This document shows, one piece after another, positions 54,017 through 63,748 of a stretch of 64,000 bases of DNA. The translations under genes and the position numbers were made by a program. The notes below the pieces were generated by a model. That model had not been told where the DNA came from, made no database searches, and saw only the letters and a program-made list of their open reading frames with translations. Positions within the stretch are counted from its first letter, which is position 1; each line of letters opens with the position of its first letter. Source of the DNA: Bacteroidota bacterium (GTDB lineage: Bacteria > Bacteroidota > Bacteroidia > Chitinophagales > Chitinophagaceae); assembly GCA_018267915.1 (NCBI GenBank), contig JAFDXN010000054.1, forward strand, positions 1-64,000, in the 5' to 3' direction.

Positions 54017-56677
54017 TTATACTGCCTGCTCCTCATCAGTGGGCATAACAAAGAAACTGATCGTTCTGACAGGGTTAAGGAAGCCGCCAAATCGTTTGCC
54101 GAATGGGACGGCTTTCTTCACAGTCCGGAGGAATGGTTTTAAGAAGCTGTACACCGCATCTGTCTCATTCGCCGTTAGCTGTTGTTTTGCATATTTCTGC
54201 TTCAGGTAAATGTTCATGAACGACGTAAACCTGGTACCCAATTGCGGGTCAACGACCTGCCTTGCAAACTGCATAGGAGTCAGATTACCCTTGAAGATGC
54301 CACTTTGGTGAAGGTAATAGCTTGCCGCCCTATAAGCCCAGTACGCCTTCGAATTGCTATTCTTCGCAGCGTTGTGGCGCACACGGTAATACCACATTAC
54401 GAAGTTCGGCAGCAGCATAAACAGCAGGAATAAAGCGCCCACGATGCCAACGGAAGTCCAGAGTATCTTCTTTACAGACACAGGCTTTTCTTCCTGCACC
54501 TGCTGTTGCTTTTCCTTCGGTTTTTCAATGTCTTTCCGTTTCAGGTACACCTCGTCGATAGGCGCAGGGGACGGGAACCGCTTTATGATCGCAATTCCGG
54601 TCTCACTTCCCTGGGCTTCCATTTTCTTCATAGCATCCGCATAAGAGACTGCTGTCGCCTCTTCGCCTTCTTTTATGCTTGCCAGAGGCACCGCTATGCT
54701 GTCGCGTTGCACCGTGGCTATCTTCATGTCCATAGTTACCGCAACCGGCGAAGTAATGCTGTATTCCTTGTCGTGAAATACCATGTGCCTCACTTTCAAG
54801 ACCATCAGCTTCTTGCCAGTATCAACACTTTGCACAATACCATCGGCTGCCAGCCAGGCTTTAGGAGGCTGCATGGGTGGTGTGCCGTCGGGCTTAGGTG
54901 CTTCCCTGGCATCAGAGTTACCAACCGTGGTGTCGAAATCCAGCCAGCCAAAGCCCGGGAAATAAACCTGCACCCAGGCATGTGCCTGGTCAGCATAATA
55001 CCAATACCAGCCTTTATTCTTACCTGCGCTCCGGTCAACCGTAAGGAAACCGACTGCAATGCGCGAGGGTATTCCCAATGAGCGTAACATAAACAGTGTT
55101 GCCCCGGCGTAGTAAGCACAGTAACCTTTATGGTTCTCAAAAAGGAAATACATCAGCTTCGACGCACTGGGTATATCGGGTACACCGGGATTGTCTGTGT
55201 ATTTGTATAAAGGTTCACCATTTTCGTCTTTCGAGAGAAAGTAATCACGGATGGCCAGTACTTTGTCTATCGGTTTATCCGCTTTGGCAGTCACCTTATG
55301 GGCAAGGTCGGAGATCGACTTGAATTTGCTGTCCGAGGGCATGTAGGTATAGTACTGCATGAAGCGTTTGTCCATGCCGGTATAGGGGGCAGCTGTCTTG
55401 AGCACAGCAAAGCGCTGCTCCTGGAATTTCTTGATCTGCGGATCCGGCGAGTTATAAACGAAATAAGCGCTGTTTAGTTCTGATACATAGCTTTTAGCCC
55501 TGTATGCCGTTTTAAATTCTTCCCGGAAGTCCTTTTCAACTGTTACAGGCTGCACAAAATAGCCCACATTCGGCGCCAGGTAGGTCGTCGGGCTAAGTTG
55601 CTTGGTGTATATCTCGACGTCCACGTTTTTTCTGAACACATTTGATAAACTGTTTTTGATCACCGACGAATCCGTCTTTGTCGAAAATAATGGAATGCTC
55701 ACCGGGTTCGGCACGAAAAGGTCGTTGTAAGGGATCGCGCTATCCCGCTCGAACGTCTCAGTTAATGTATCAAATTTGGTAAAGTAAAATGCCGTCAGGT
55801 AGAGCGGATTAGGTATCTCGCTATTAGGGAAAAAATTGTCAATATGGGCACAAAATAGCAATTCGTTGCTCCTGCCCAGGCTACTTCTGAGTCGCGAATA
55901 ATCCTCCAGGTTGAAGGTATTATCCTTGTTCTTCTTCAGCATGCTGTTTCCCTTCTGTCCGCCGCCTCCATAGTTCGCCACGGTCTCCTTTATCTCGCCA
56001 CGCATCAGGTACACAATGCCACCCAATATCAGTAATGCCAATAACGCGAATGCCACGCTCCGGCGAATCAGGAACCACCAGAACTTCTGCGATTTGTCCT
56101 TATAGTTGTATATCTGCTCCGAAGTGAAAATGATATAAATAGAGTAGAGCAGGGCCGGGCTAAAGGTGCTCAGCAGCTTATAAACCGAATCGGTATTGGC
56201 CTTTGCGATCAGGTAGATACAGGAACACAGCAGTATTGCAGAGATAAACACTGCCCAATACCTGAGCCTTATAAATCCCCATCCCAATAGCCAACCTGCG
56301 ATAAATAAAATAGAAAAAGTCCGGAACTGAACAGAAATAAAAAATGCGTCAAACTCGCTGCTCGACATATTGTCAAGCCCCTTATAGACTACCCACAGTA
56401 CAAATATGACGGCTGCAAATACCGGCAAAAATCGAAACCTGAACGAATAGAGGATCGCACTTAGCACCATGCCCGCAGTGACGAATACTGTCAGTTCGAC
56501 CGTCATGCTTGCCTGACCCGGAATAAACGAAAAAAGCCCGCTGTGCAGATCGCCAATGACGCCAAAGTAGTCGTGGGCATTCCATACCAGGAAGTAACAA
56601 ACAAGAGTAGTAGGTAGTATTAGAAATATAAGCCTTGCCAATAATTCATTTACCGGGGTGGCGCGTTGTATATTCAT
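54017..56677 (-). CDS. Transglutaminase-like membrane protein (TgpA-like)
   Basis: An 886-residue protein: several N-terminal membrane helices (about 8-235), a large periplasmic region, then a transglutaminase-like domain (about 500-600; GYCAYYAGATLFMLRS, QAHAWVQVYFPG, WLDFDTT forming Cys-His-Asp) and a C-terminal membrane helix followed by a DUF4129-type tail. TgpA-like proteins are linked to cell wall and envelope function. It lies upstream of the PBP gene but 113 bp apart, so linkage is loose. Confidence 0.88.
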   Translation of the reverse strand: MNIQRATPVNELLARLIFLILPTTLVCYFLVWNAHDYFGVIGDLHSGLFSFIPGQASMTVELTVFVTAGMVLSAILYSFRFRFLPVFAAVIFVLWVVYKGLDNMSSSEFDAFFISVQFRTFSILFIAGWLLGWGFIRLRYWAVFISAILLCSCIYLIAKANTDSVYKLLSTFSPALLYSIYIIFTSEQIYNYKDKSQKFWWFLIRRSVAFALLALLILGGIVYLMRGEIKETVANYGGGGQKGNSMLKKNKDNTFNLEDYSRLRSSLGRSNELLFCAHIDNFFPNSEIPNPLYLTAFYFTKFDTLTETFERDSAIPYNDLFVPNPVSIPLFSTKTDSSVIKNSLSNVFRKNVDVEIYTKQLSPTTYLAPNVGYFVQPVTVEKDFREEFKTAYRAKSYVSELNSAYFVYNSPDPQIKKFQEQRFAVLKTAAPYTGMDKRFMQYYTYMPSDSKFKSISDLAHKVTAKADKPIDKVLAIRDYFLSKDENGEPLYKYTDNPGVPDIPSASKLMYFLFENHKGYCAYYAGATLFMLRSLGIPSRIAVGFLTVDRSAGKNKGWYWYYADQAHAWVQVYFPGFGWLDFDTTVGNSDAREAPKPDGTPPMQPPKAWLAADGIVQSVDTGKKLMVLKVRHMVFHDKEYSITSPVAVTMDMKIATVQRDSIAVPLASIKEGEEATAVSYADAMKKMEAQGSETGIAIIKRFPSPAPIDEVYLKRKDIEKPKEKQQQVQEEKPVSVKKILWTSVGIVGALFLLFMLLPNFVMWYYRVRHNAAKNSNSKAYWAYRAASYYLHQSGIFKGNLTPMQFARQVVDPQLGTRFTSFMNIYLKQKYAKQQLTANETDAVYSFLKPFLRTVKKAVPFGKRFGGFLNPVRTISFFVMPTDEEQAV

Positions 56678-56909
56678 ATTGTTAATAATGCAGCGTAGCG
56701 CTGCATGGGATAGTTACCAAATGTAGTCATTTCGTTTCTCATATAGACGACACTAAAACGCTTTTTACACAAAAAACTTTCTTAAAATTACTGGGCATCC
56801 CGGCTCCCAAATATTGGTTATTCGTCTATCATTTCTCGCATTATTTCACAATTCTCAGCGGCGTTATTAATAAAACCTTAACTTAGGCGCGTTTTAAAAA
56901 TATTTCTAA
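56678..56909. other. Divergent intergenic region
   Basis: 232 bp, AT-rich, between two divergent genes. No RNA, repeat or clear promoter element was recognised beyond AT-rich stretches near the start of the hydroxyacyl-CoA dehydrogenase gene. Confidence 0.5.
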
Positions 56910-57896
56910 ATGATTACAAGCACAGAACAAGAACAGGTAAAGCTGGGCACAGCCGGACTGAACGAAAAAATCAAAAACATGTTACAGCAGTTAAAAGTCG
57001 TTACCGTTATTGGCTCAGGTACCATGGGCAACGGTATTTGCCACGTTTTCGCTCAAAGTGGCTTCAATGTGCACATGATGGACATCAAGCAGGCAGCACT
57101 TGACAAGGCACTGGCAACCATTGGCAAAAACATGGACAGGCAAGTGTCGAAAAACACCCTGACTGAAGAGGCAAAGCAACAGGCATTGTCTCGCATTACT
57201 ACGTATACCGATATGGCCGAGGCCGTTAAAGACGCGGATATCGTAATCGAGGCTGCAACTGAAAACATCGATCTGAAGGTGAAGATATTCCAGCAATTGG
57301 ATGAGCTTTGCCCTGAGCGTACTATCCTGGCTACGAATACATCTTCTATATCCATCACACGTATCGGTTCATTCACAAAGCGTCCCGGTAAAGTGATAGG
57401 GATGCACTTTATGAACCCCGTTCCGGTTATGAAACTGGTGGAGATCATCAATGGCTATGCCACAGAAAAGGAAGTGACTGATATCGTTTATCACCTGTCT
57501 GAGTATCTCGGTAAGGTTCCATGTATCGTTAACGATTACCCCGGTTTTATCTCAAATCGTATCCTGATGCCATTGATCAATGAGGCTATCCTGGCACTGC
57601 AGGAAGGCGTCGCCGGTGTTACGGAGATAGATACCATTATGAAGCTTGGTATGGCACACCCAATGGGTCCACTGCAACTGGCCGATTTCATTGGTCTCGA
57701 TACTTGCTATTCAATTATGAACGTGCTGCATATGGGCTTCGGCAACCAGAAATATGCCCCGGCTACGTTGCTGGCCAACATGGTGCAGGCCGGCTACTTT
57801 GGTGTTAAATCCGGCGAAGGCTTCTACAAGTACACGCCCGGCAGCAAAGACATGGTGGTAAGCGAGCGTTTCCAAAACAAGAGCTGGAAAATATAA
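56910..57896 (+). CDS. 3-hydroxyacyl-CoA dehydrogenase (3-hydroxybutyryl-CoA type)
   Basis: A 328-residue enzyme oxidising 3-hydroxyacyl-CoA to 3-ketoacyl-CoA with NAD+. Rossmann motif VIGSGTMGNG (about 33-42) and the catalytic GMHFMNPVPVMKL His. The stand-alone two-domain length fits the FadB2/PaaH/HBD class. ATG at 56910 gives 23 residues before the domain's own ATG at 56979, which is an alternative start. The downstream hairpin closes the gene. Confidence 0.94.
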   Translation: MITSTEQEQVKLGTAGLNEKIKNMLQQLKVVTVIGSGTMGNGICHVFAQSGFNVHMMDIKQAALDKALATIGKNMDRQVSKNTLTEEAKQQALSRITTYTDMAEAVKDADIVIEAATENIDLKVKIFQQLDELCPERTILATNTSSISITRIGSFTKRPGKVIGMHFMNPVPVMKLVEIINGYATEKEVTDIVYHLSEYLGKVPCIVNDYPGFISNRILMPLINEAILALQEGVAGVTEIDTIMKLGMAHPMGPLQLADFIGLDTCYSIMNVLHMGFGNQKYAPATLLANMVQAGYFGVKSGEGFYKYTPGSKDMVVSERFQNKSWKI

Positions 57897-57908
57897 GTTG
57901 ACCTTGCG

Positions 57909-57950
57909 AAAACGAAAGATCCCCGGTTTTTCGGTGGGATCTTTCGTTTT
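57909..57950. terminator. Strong bidirectional terminator
   Basis: A perfect 15-bp stem (aaaacgaaagatccc / gggatctttcgtttt) with a 12-nt loop, flanked by A and T runs on both sides. It lies between two converging genes and can end both transcripts. Confidence 0.92.
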
Positions 57951-57967
57951 ATCGGTTGATCGGTATG

Positions 57968-60900
57968 CTATTTAACTAGTGTTACGTCTCCTTTGTAGTA
58001 GTAGTTATGCCCGGTTTCGTCTTTGAACTGGATATAATAGTAGTACAGATCGTTGTCCTGCGCTGTTCCTTTAAAATTACCGTCCCATCGTTCTTTCTGG
58101 TTTTCAGTGTAGAAGATCAGGTTGCCCCAGCGATTATATATCCTGAATTCAAAGCCGCTTATAGGGCAACTTATCCGGGGGCCGAACTGGTCGTTGAGCC
58201 CGTCCTGGTTGGGGCTGAAGGCATTTGGTATATAGATCACGCACGGGCAGCTTTCAAAAGTCACATCCACTTTCCCGTCACCACTGCAATCACCTTCTAC
58301 AACATGTACGGAATAGGTTCCGTTTGTTTTTGCGATTACCGTCTGTGAGGTGCTTCCGTTCTGCCAGGTGTAAGCTGCACCCGAATAGCCAGCGTCAAGC
58401 ACCAGTTCATTTTGCCCACAGGGTACCGTACCATTGCCAAGGTCCACTTTCAGAACTTTGTCCTGTATCCTAATTGTGTCAGTTACAAAACATTTCCCAA
58501 CGCTCACTTTCACCCAGTATGTTCCTCCGCTATTAGCCGTGTATTCGGCATTGCTGCTATTGTCCTGCCATTGGTAGAGTGCGTCGGTGTAACCTGAACG
58601 GGCATCAAGTTTCATGGTATGTCCCTTACATAGTGCTGTATCGGCCCCAAGATACACGGTAAGCGCATCTATGAAACGCATTTTAAAGGTATCTATACGC
58701 TCTGCGCAAGCTTTGTGCATATATACCCAATTAACAGAATTGCCAGTGAACTGGTAACTATTCGCGGTTTCCCCGGTGCTCCATGAGTAGGTTAGGTACC
58801 CCGCGGCAGCGGTCACAGTTGCCTGTTTGGCGAAGCACACGTCGCTGTCAAGGCTGTGGAGAATAGTATCGGTAGGTTTATTGAAAATGCCAAATGTATC
58901 TATCGCCATAAGGCAACCTTTCTGTGCATACACCCACTTTAGCCCCGGCCCTGAAAAGGTATTCGACCGGGCCACTGTGCCGTCGCTCCATAAATAGTCC
59001 GGGTATCCGTACGGGCCGTCTATAACTGCAGTGGGTGTTGCCTCGAAGCAAATAAATGAGTCGTTCGTCCTTGTGAATATAGAATCGGACGGTATGGTCG
59101 TTGCCGTGAAGTGTACGGAGTCAATGAGTAAAGCACAGCCATAATGCCCGTACACCCATTTGGTGGTAGTGCTGAGGAAGGTGTCTGATTGTGTGGTAAT
59201 GCCGTCACTCCATAAGTAAGAGGTAAACCCACTATGCGCCGCGATCACCTTGGGGATATAAACCACACACATGGCTGTGTCAATGACATGCCGAATAGTA
59301 TCGAAGCGCTCCGAAAGATTAATAGTATCAACCAGTACAATACACCCGAGTTGCGCGTACACAATTTTATGGCCGGTAGTACTAAAGGTATCCGATTGGG
59401 TTGTTTGGCCATCGCTCCATAAGTAGTGCGTATAGCCGGCAGGAGCGGGAAGAACGGGAATATTATTGACCATACACGCAGAGGTGTCCCAGTGTGCCTT
59501 GGTCGTGTCGATATTGGCCGCTATGACCTTTATCGAGTCGCGGTATATGTTACATCCCTTAATTGCATACACTACTTTTGTAGTAGCGGCGCCAAATGTA
59601 TCGCTTTGAGTGGTCATCCCATCACTCCATGCATAAGTGTTGTAGCCTCCCGGTGCAGAAAGTACCGGGACATTATCCACCATACAAATGTTCGTATCCA
59701 GCGTGTTTTTATTAGTGTCCAGCGGCTCGGCGTGTGCCCTGAATGTGTCGATCTCGACAAAACAACTGGCAGTGCAGTATACAATTTTTGTAGTGGCCGC
59801 GCTGAAGGTGTCCGATTCAGTGGTGATACCGTCGCTCCATAGATAATTCTGGTATCCCCAGGGGGCGTTTAGTGTCGCCACGTTATTCAGGAAACAGATG
59901 GTGGTGTCCTTAGCGCTGGTGGTCGTGTCGTTGGTTGCAATGTGCACTCTTATTGTGTCCACCAGTATACTACAACTGGAAAAACAGGACACTGTTTTGG
60001 TGGTCGCCGCAGAAAATGTATCCGATTGCAACATAGTCCCATCACTCCATTGGTAATAAGTATATCCGCTTGGTGCGCTTACCGATGCTGTGCCAGCACC
60101 AACGCATAACGTTGTATCCTTTGAGGAATAGCTGGTCACTTGGGCGCAGGTTGGAATAAATGGATTGCCCAGGTCTGTCTCAAAGGCATTGCCCTTTACC
60201 ATTGGCCCCCAGACGTTGGCTGTATAATTACAGGCTACCCCGAGTTGGTTAGGATCATTAATAACTGATAGATAGGCGTATGGGATAGTCAAGTATATTT
60301 TCTGATCAGGACCTATTCTCATGCCCCCAACTGTTGATGTCGCGAGCGTCGTTTTTGAGGCTTGCACCGCAGCAGCATTGGGAAGCAGTGTCAGGTCATA
60401 CTGATACAGCCCGGTGCCGCTGTTTTTCCCAATATACAGCCGGGTGCCATTTGGAGAAAACGACGCTCCATAAAATTTTCCGCTGGTGTTGGTGTCAATA
60501 AATATCGCGTTACTTGCAATACCCGTTGAATTGTCAAAAGAGTTTATTTCTACCGTGTTATTGTTGTAATTGGCTAGCACAAGTCTCGTATAGTCCGGAG
60601 ACACTTTCATTTCGCCAATTTTGTAACAGTCTGTATTGTTGTACAGGCCCGACGTAGAGATTACAGGGGTGGTGTTGAAGCCGGTAATGTCCAGCTTGAA
60701 CGCATGGAACTCTGCGGCGGATTTCTTGTGAACAAGCAGCCAATTTCCATCTGTACCCTTTACGAATATCATTTTTTCTGAGAGCAGACTGTCAATTAGA
60801 ATATTCTTCTGGGCGGCAACTATATCGCCGTAACCAAAATTCAGTGTCATGTCGACGAGAGAATAATAAAGCTTACCTGCCGTTGTGATATAGAATAAAT

Positions 60901-61234
60901 AATATTGATCGGGATTTGTAAAAGAATGTCCGATGGCCGATCCCTGTGTAATATTCGTGTTGCCCAACAGACCGGTCCCGTTAGGCATCAGGTGATTGTT
61001 TCTGTCCCATGCTTTCAGGCCGCTGCTGTAAAATAGCAGGTGCCCTGATGCATCGCAAACTGACGAACTGCCCTTTATGGAGAAGATGCTATCGGGATAT
61101 AGAGTAGGAGGTCCCGCATTGAAATTAAGGCCCTGATCTTCGCCAAAGCACCAGATATTGTTCTCCCCTTGTGAAAAAGCCGTATGGCCGGCGAGCAACA
61201 AATAAAGAATAGAGAGTAATTGTACAGGTTTCAT
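57968..61234 (-). CDS. Large T9SS surface protein of nine Ig-like modules
   Basis: A 1088-residue exported protein. Signal peptide MKPVQLLSILYLLLAGHTAFS; N-terminal part (about 22-370) with repeated strand pairs suggestive of a beta-propeller-like domain (PNGTRLYIGKNSGTGLYQYD); then nine consecutive modules of about 70 residues, each starting with a Cys-bearing DT..C stretch, a GY..Y.WSDG core and a closing C...DT strand; finally a type B T9SS sorting domain (IPNAFSPNQDGLND to VTLVK). Modules 1-7 are close, 8 and 9 more diverged (WQD, WQN). It probably extends the surface anchor. Function is unknown. Confidence 0.9.
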   Translation of the reverse strand: MKPVQLLSILYLLLAGHTAFSQGENNIWCFGEDQGLNFNAGPPTLYPDSIFSIKGSSSVCDASGHLLFYSSGLKAWDRNNHLMPNGTGLLGNTNITQGSAIGHSFTNPDQYYLFYITTAGKLYYSLVDMTLNFGYGDIVAAQKNILIDSLLSEKMIFVKGTDGNWLLVHKKSAAEFHAFKLDITGFNTTPVISTSGLYNNTDCYKIGEMKVSPDYTRLVLANYNNNTVEINSFDNSTGIASNAIFIDTNTSGKFYGASFSPNGTRLYIGKNSGTGLYQYDLTLLPNAAAVQASKTTLATSTVGGMRIGPDQKIYLTIPYAYLSVINDPNQLGVACNYTANVWGPMVKGNAFETDLGNPFIPTCAQVTSYSSKDTTLCVGAGTASVSAPSGYTYYQWSDGTMLQSDTFSAATTKTVSCFSSCSILVDTIRVHIATNDTTTSAKDTTICFLNNVATLNAPWGYQNYLWSDGITTESDTFSAATTKIVYCTASCFVEIDTFRAHAEPLDTNKNTLDTNICMVDNVPVLSAPGGYNTYAWSDGMTTQSDTFGAATTKVVYAIKGCNIYRDSIKVIAANIDTTKAHWDTSACMVNNIPVLPAPAGYTHYLWSDGQTTQSDTFSTTGHKIVYAQLGCIVLVDTINLSERFDTIRHVIDTAMCVVYIPKVIAAHSGFTSYLWSDGITTQSDTFLSTTTKWVYGHYGCALLIDSVHFTATTIPSDSIFTRTNDSFICFEATPTAVIDGPYGYPDYLWSDGTVARSNTFSGPGLKWVYAQKGCLMAIDTFGIFNKPTDTILHSLDSDVCFAKQATVTAAAGYLTYSWSTGETANSYQFTGNSVNWVYMHKACAERIDTFKMRFIDALTVYLGADTALCKGHTMKLDARSGYTDALYQWQDNSSNAEYTANSGGTYWVKVSVGKCFVTDTIRIQDKVLKVDLGNGTVPCGQNELVLDAGYSGAAYTWQNGSTSQTVIAKTNGTYSVHVVEGDCSGDGKVDVTFESCPCVIYIPNAFSPNQDGLNDQFGPRISCPISGFEFRIYNRWGNLIFYTENQKERWDGNFKGTAQDNDLYYYYIQFKDETGHNYYYKGDVTLVK

Positions 61235-61447
61235 CTATCGAAGGTATTAAAACAAAATATCATTGTCAATAGATTTTAATTGATAAACTTACTTATTCGA
61301 CGTAACTTATTGTAAATCCGCATAATGTAATTTTTAAAAAACGAGAGACATGCGAATGAGGCATTATTAATTTCAAGTTACTTTGCGCAAATAAGAAAAG
61401 CACCTTAAAAAAGGTGCTTGTTCAAATACTAAGATAATTACCGACTT
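61235..61447. other. Intergenic region upstream of the T9SS giant gene
   Basis: 213 bp, AT-rich, containing the minus-strand terminator below. Otherwise I see nothing. Confidence 0.5.
61394..61419 (-). terminator. Rho-independent terminator of the His/Arg-rich gene
   Basis: A 9-bp stem (aagcacctt / aaggtgctt) with a four-base loop; on the minus strand it is followed by a T-rich stretch. It lies 28 bp after the minus-strand gene. Confidence 0.75.
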
Positions 61448-61711
61448 CTAGTAATGCCGGCGATGCCTGGCTTCCATGCGATGCACATGGCGCATATGAT
61501 GCCTGCGCATACGCTCGTGGGCACGACGCCTATGCATGCGGTGCCACCTGTGTCGGCCCTGCTGATAAACACGGTCATTCTGCTGACCGGGCATTGTTAT
61601 CGTGTTTACTTTAACTGCTTTAAGTGCTTTTACTCCTTCAGCTTTTGCACTGCTGATTCCTGTTATGGAAAGCACCGCGATTAGGAATGCCAATACGATT
61701 TTTGTTTTCAT
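61448..61711 (-). CDS. Secreted His/Arg-rich peptide
   Basis: An 87-residue protein with a signal peptide (MKTKIVLAFLIAVLSITGISSAKA) and a short linker, ending with 37 residues that hold about 10 His and 14 Arg (RHRWHRMHRRRAHERMRRHH, then more). No family is known to me. The composition suits metal binding, nucleic acid binding or polyanion binding in the periplasm or outside. It is read as a single-gene unit with its own terminator. Confidence 0.75.
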   Translation of the reverse strand: MKTKIVLAFLIAVLSITGISSAKAEGVKALKAVKVNTITMPGQQNDRVYQQGRHRWHRMHRRRAHERMRRHHMRHVHRMEARHRRHY

Positions 61712-61841
61712 AATACAATTTGTTTCTTAAAATTAGTGATTAAATGCGATTTTTCTTATCGCGATCGAATAATCTTGTTTGCTTGCTATAGTTCAAAGTG
61801 AATGCCAAACTCTTATCTCAAATGTTAAAGCGTGTCTATGG

Positions 61842-63743
61842 TCATGCTCCTAATTTTTTCAAGGCTTTCATCATATCGATGCCTCTTCCTAATACCGGCG
61901 TAAAAAGGTCGCCTTTTTTCTCCAGTCTTTCCATCGTGTTTTTAATATTGAAATCGCTGGGCTTTAGTCCATGTTTCACCTCCTTCCATTCAAGAGGGGT
62001 GGACACCGGTGCGTGGGGTTTGGGCCGCAGGCTATAAGCGCAGGAGAGGGTTTGGCCCGGGCGGTTCTGGAGGTAGTCGATATAGATCTTGTCTTTGCCC
62101 CGTTTACTCAGCGAACGCTCAAGACTGGTAAAGTCTGCCAGTTGCTCCTGTGCTACCATAGCTATCGTGTTGGCAAAATCACGTGCCTGCTCATAGCTAT
62201 ATTTGGCACCCAGCGGCACATACACATGTAGGCCGGTTGCCCCCGATGTTTTGCAAAATGCCGGGCATCCGCATTTGTCAAATATTTCTTTGACCATCAG
62301 CGCCGTGTCAACCACCTGGTCAAAAGTATTTTTTTCAGAAGGATCGATATCTATCACCAGGTAGTCCGGATTGTCTACGGACTCGACCCGTGAGTTCCAT
62401 GGGTTCAATTCAATGCAGCCCAGGTTGGCCATGTATAGTAGCGTAGCCTTATTATTGCAAACGATGTAGTTGATCTCTTTATTCGCACTCTCCGACCACA
62501 TCTTATAGGTATCAACCCAATCCGGCGCCGCATCGCCGGCATCTTTATGAAAGAAGCCCTCGTCCGTGATACCATTGGGTGTCCGTCGTAACGATTCGGG
62601 CCTATCTTTCAGGTATTTACCGATATACTTATAAACCTTGTTATAGTATTCTATCATATCGCCTTTGGTATAGCCTTCTTCCGGCCAGTATACCTTGTCT
62701 ATATGAGTTAAAGCAACTTTGTTGCCATTTACAGTTTTGGTTTTATCCATGTCGCTGTTTTCAGTGTGAACGTCTTTTTTTGACTCGATGTTCTGCTTCT
62801 CGCGGCTTATTTCTGTAGCTTCCTTGTCCACTCTAAGGCCCATAAATACCGGTTGCCTCAAAATACCTGCTTGCGTTTCTTCTCCATACTTTATGTTGCA
62901 GACCAATTCCGGCTCCAGCCAGGTTACCTTTCCGTTCAACGGCACCTTCTCCTTAAATGGAGATTGGCTGACGACAAGCGCCTGCATCTTTTCATAAAGA
63001 TAACGCAGTGTCTTGTCATCAAATCCGGTTCCCGTGTGACCTATATAGGTGAACTTTCCTTTTTTATACATACCCAGCACCAGTGCCCCAAAATGTTTAC
63101 GTGAATTTCTTGGCTCCGTATATCCTGCAATGATAGCTTCAAGTGTTTGCACTTGCTTTACCTTAAGCCAGTCGTCACTCCTGTAGTTTTCCCTGTACAC
63201 GCTGTCTGCGCGCTTAGCGATCATCCCCTCAAGCTCCTGCTTTTTCATGAGCTTAAAGAACGCTTTGCCCTGTCCTTCGATATGATCGCAGTATTTTATG
63301 ATATTGCTTGGAGGCAGTAGTTCTCTTAATAGCTGTTTACGGGCCAGTAGGGGTTTATTTTCGACGGTTTTCCCGTTCACGTATAGAACATCGAACACAT
63401 AATATACCAGTTCCGCCTCGGGGTGGTCGCCATACTGTTGCAGCAGTTGGAAATTGGGCATGCCCTTTTCATCTAGTGCCACGATCTCTCCATCCAGCAC
63501 CACTTTCTTTTTTATCTTCTTAAGCTCGTTGAAAACATCCGGATACTTCGCTGCAAAAGAAAGTCCGTTACGTGAATACAATTTCGTGTCTTTACCCGCT
63601 ACATCAGCCACAGCCCTGTACCCATCCCATTTTATCTCGAATATCCATTTCGGGTCGTTGAAGGGCTTGTCATGCAGCTTTGCCATCATGGGCACAATAA
63701 ATTCTTTGTATTTCCTGTCAACTTCCGCGTCAGCAGGTGCCAC
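61842..63743 (-). CDS. ligD: DNA ligase D, ligase and polymerase part
   Basis: A 633-residue frame beginning at GTG 63743: ATP-dependent ligase domain (catalytic Lys38 in FEIKWDGYRA) followed by a primase-polymerase domain (about 340-630, DIDPSEKNTF with metal Asp pair). The 3'-phosphoesterase domain that precedes it is encoded in a different frame at 63749. The two frames join through the A9 run at 63753-63761 by a -1 shift; see findings. LigD with Ku repairs double-strand breaks by end joining; Ku is not in the window. Confidence 0.93.
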   Translation of the reverse strand: MAPADAEVDRKYKEFIVPMMAKLHDKPFNDPKWIFEIKWDGYRAVADVAGKDTKLYSRNGLSFAAKYPDVFNELKKIKKKVVLDGEIVALDEKGMPNFQLLQQYGDHPEAELVYYVFDVLYVNGKTVENKPLLARKQLLRELLPPSNIIKYCDHIEGQGKAFFKLMKKQELEGMIAKRADSVYRENYRSDDWLKVKQVQTLEAIIAGYTEPRNSRKHFGALVLGMYKKGKFTYIGHTGTGFDDKTLRYLYEKMQALVVSQSPFKEKVPLNGKVTWLEPELVCNIKYGEETQAGILRQPVFMGLRVDKEATEISREKQNIESKKDVHTENSDMDKTKTVNGNKVALTHIDKVYWPEEGYTKGDMIEYYNKVYKYIGKYLKDRPESLRRTPNGITDEGFFHKDAGDAAPDWVDTYKMWSESANKEINYIVCNNKATLLYMANLGCIELNPWNSRVESVDNPDYLVIDIDPSEKNTFDQVVDTALMVKEIFDKCGCPAFCKTSGATGLHVYVPLGAKYSYEQARDFANTIAMVAQEQLADFTSLERSLSKRGKDKIYIDYLQNRPGQTLSCAYSLRPKPHAPVSTPLEWKEVKHGLKPSDFNIKNTMERLEKKGDLFTPVLGRGIDMMKALKKLGA

Positions 63744-63748
63744 CGACT

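Noticed and set aside
58007..59842. Plus-strand open frames opposite the nine-module protein
   Set aside because: The repeats of the minus-strand gene create open antisense frames; no domain pattern is seen in them.
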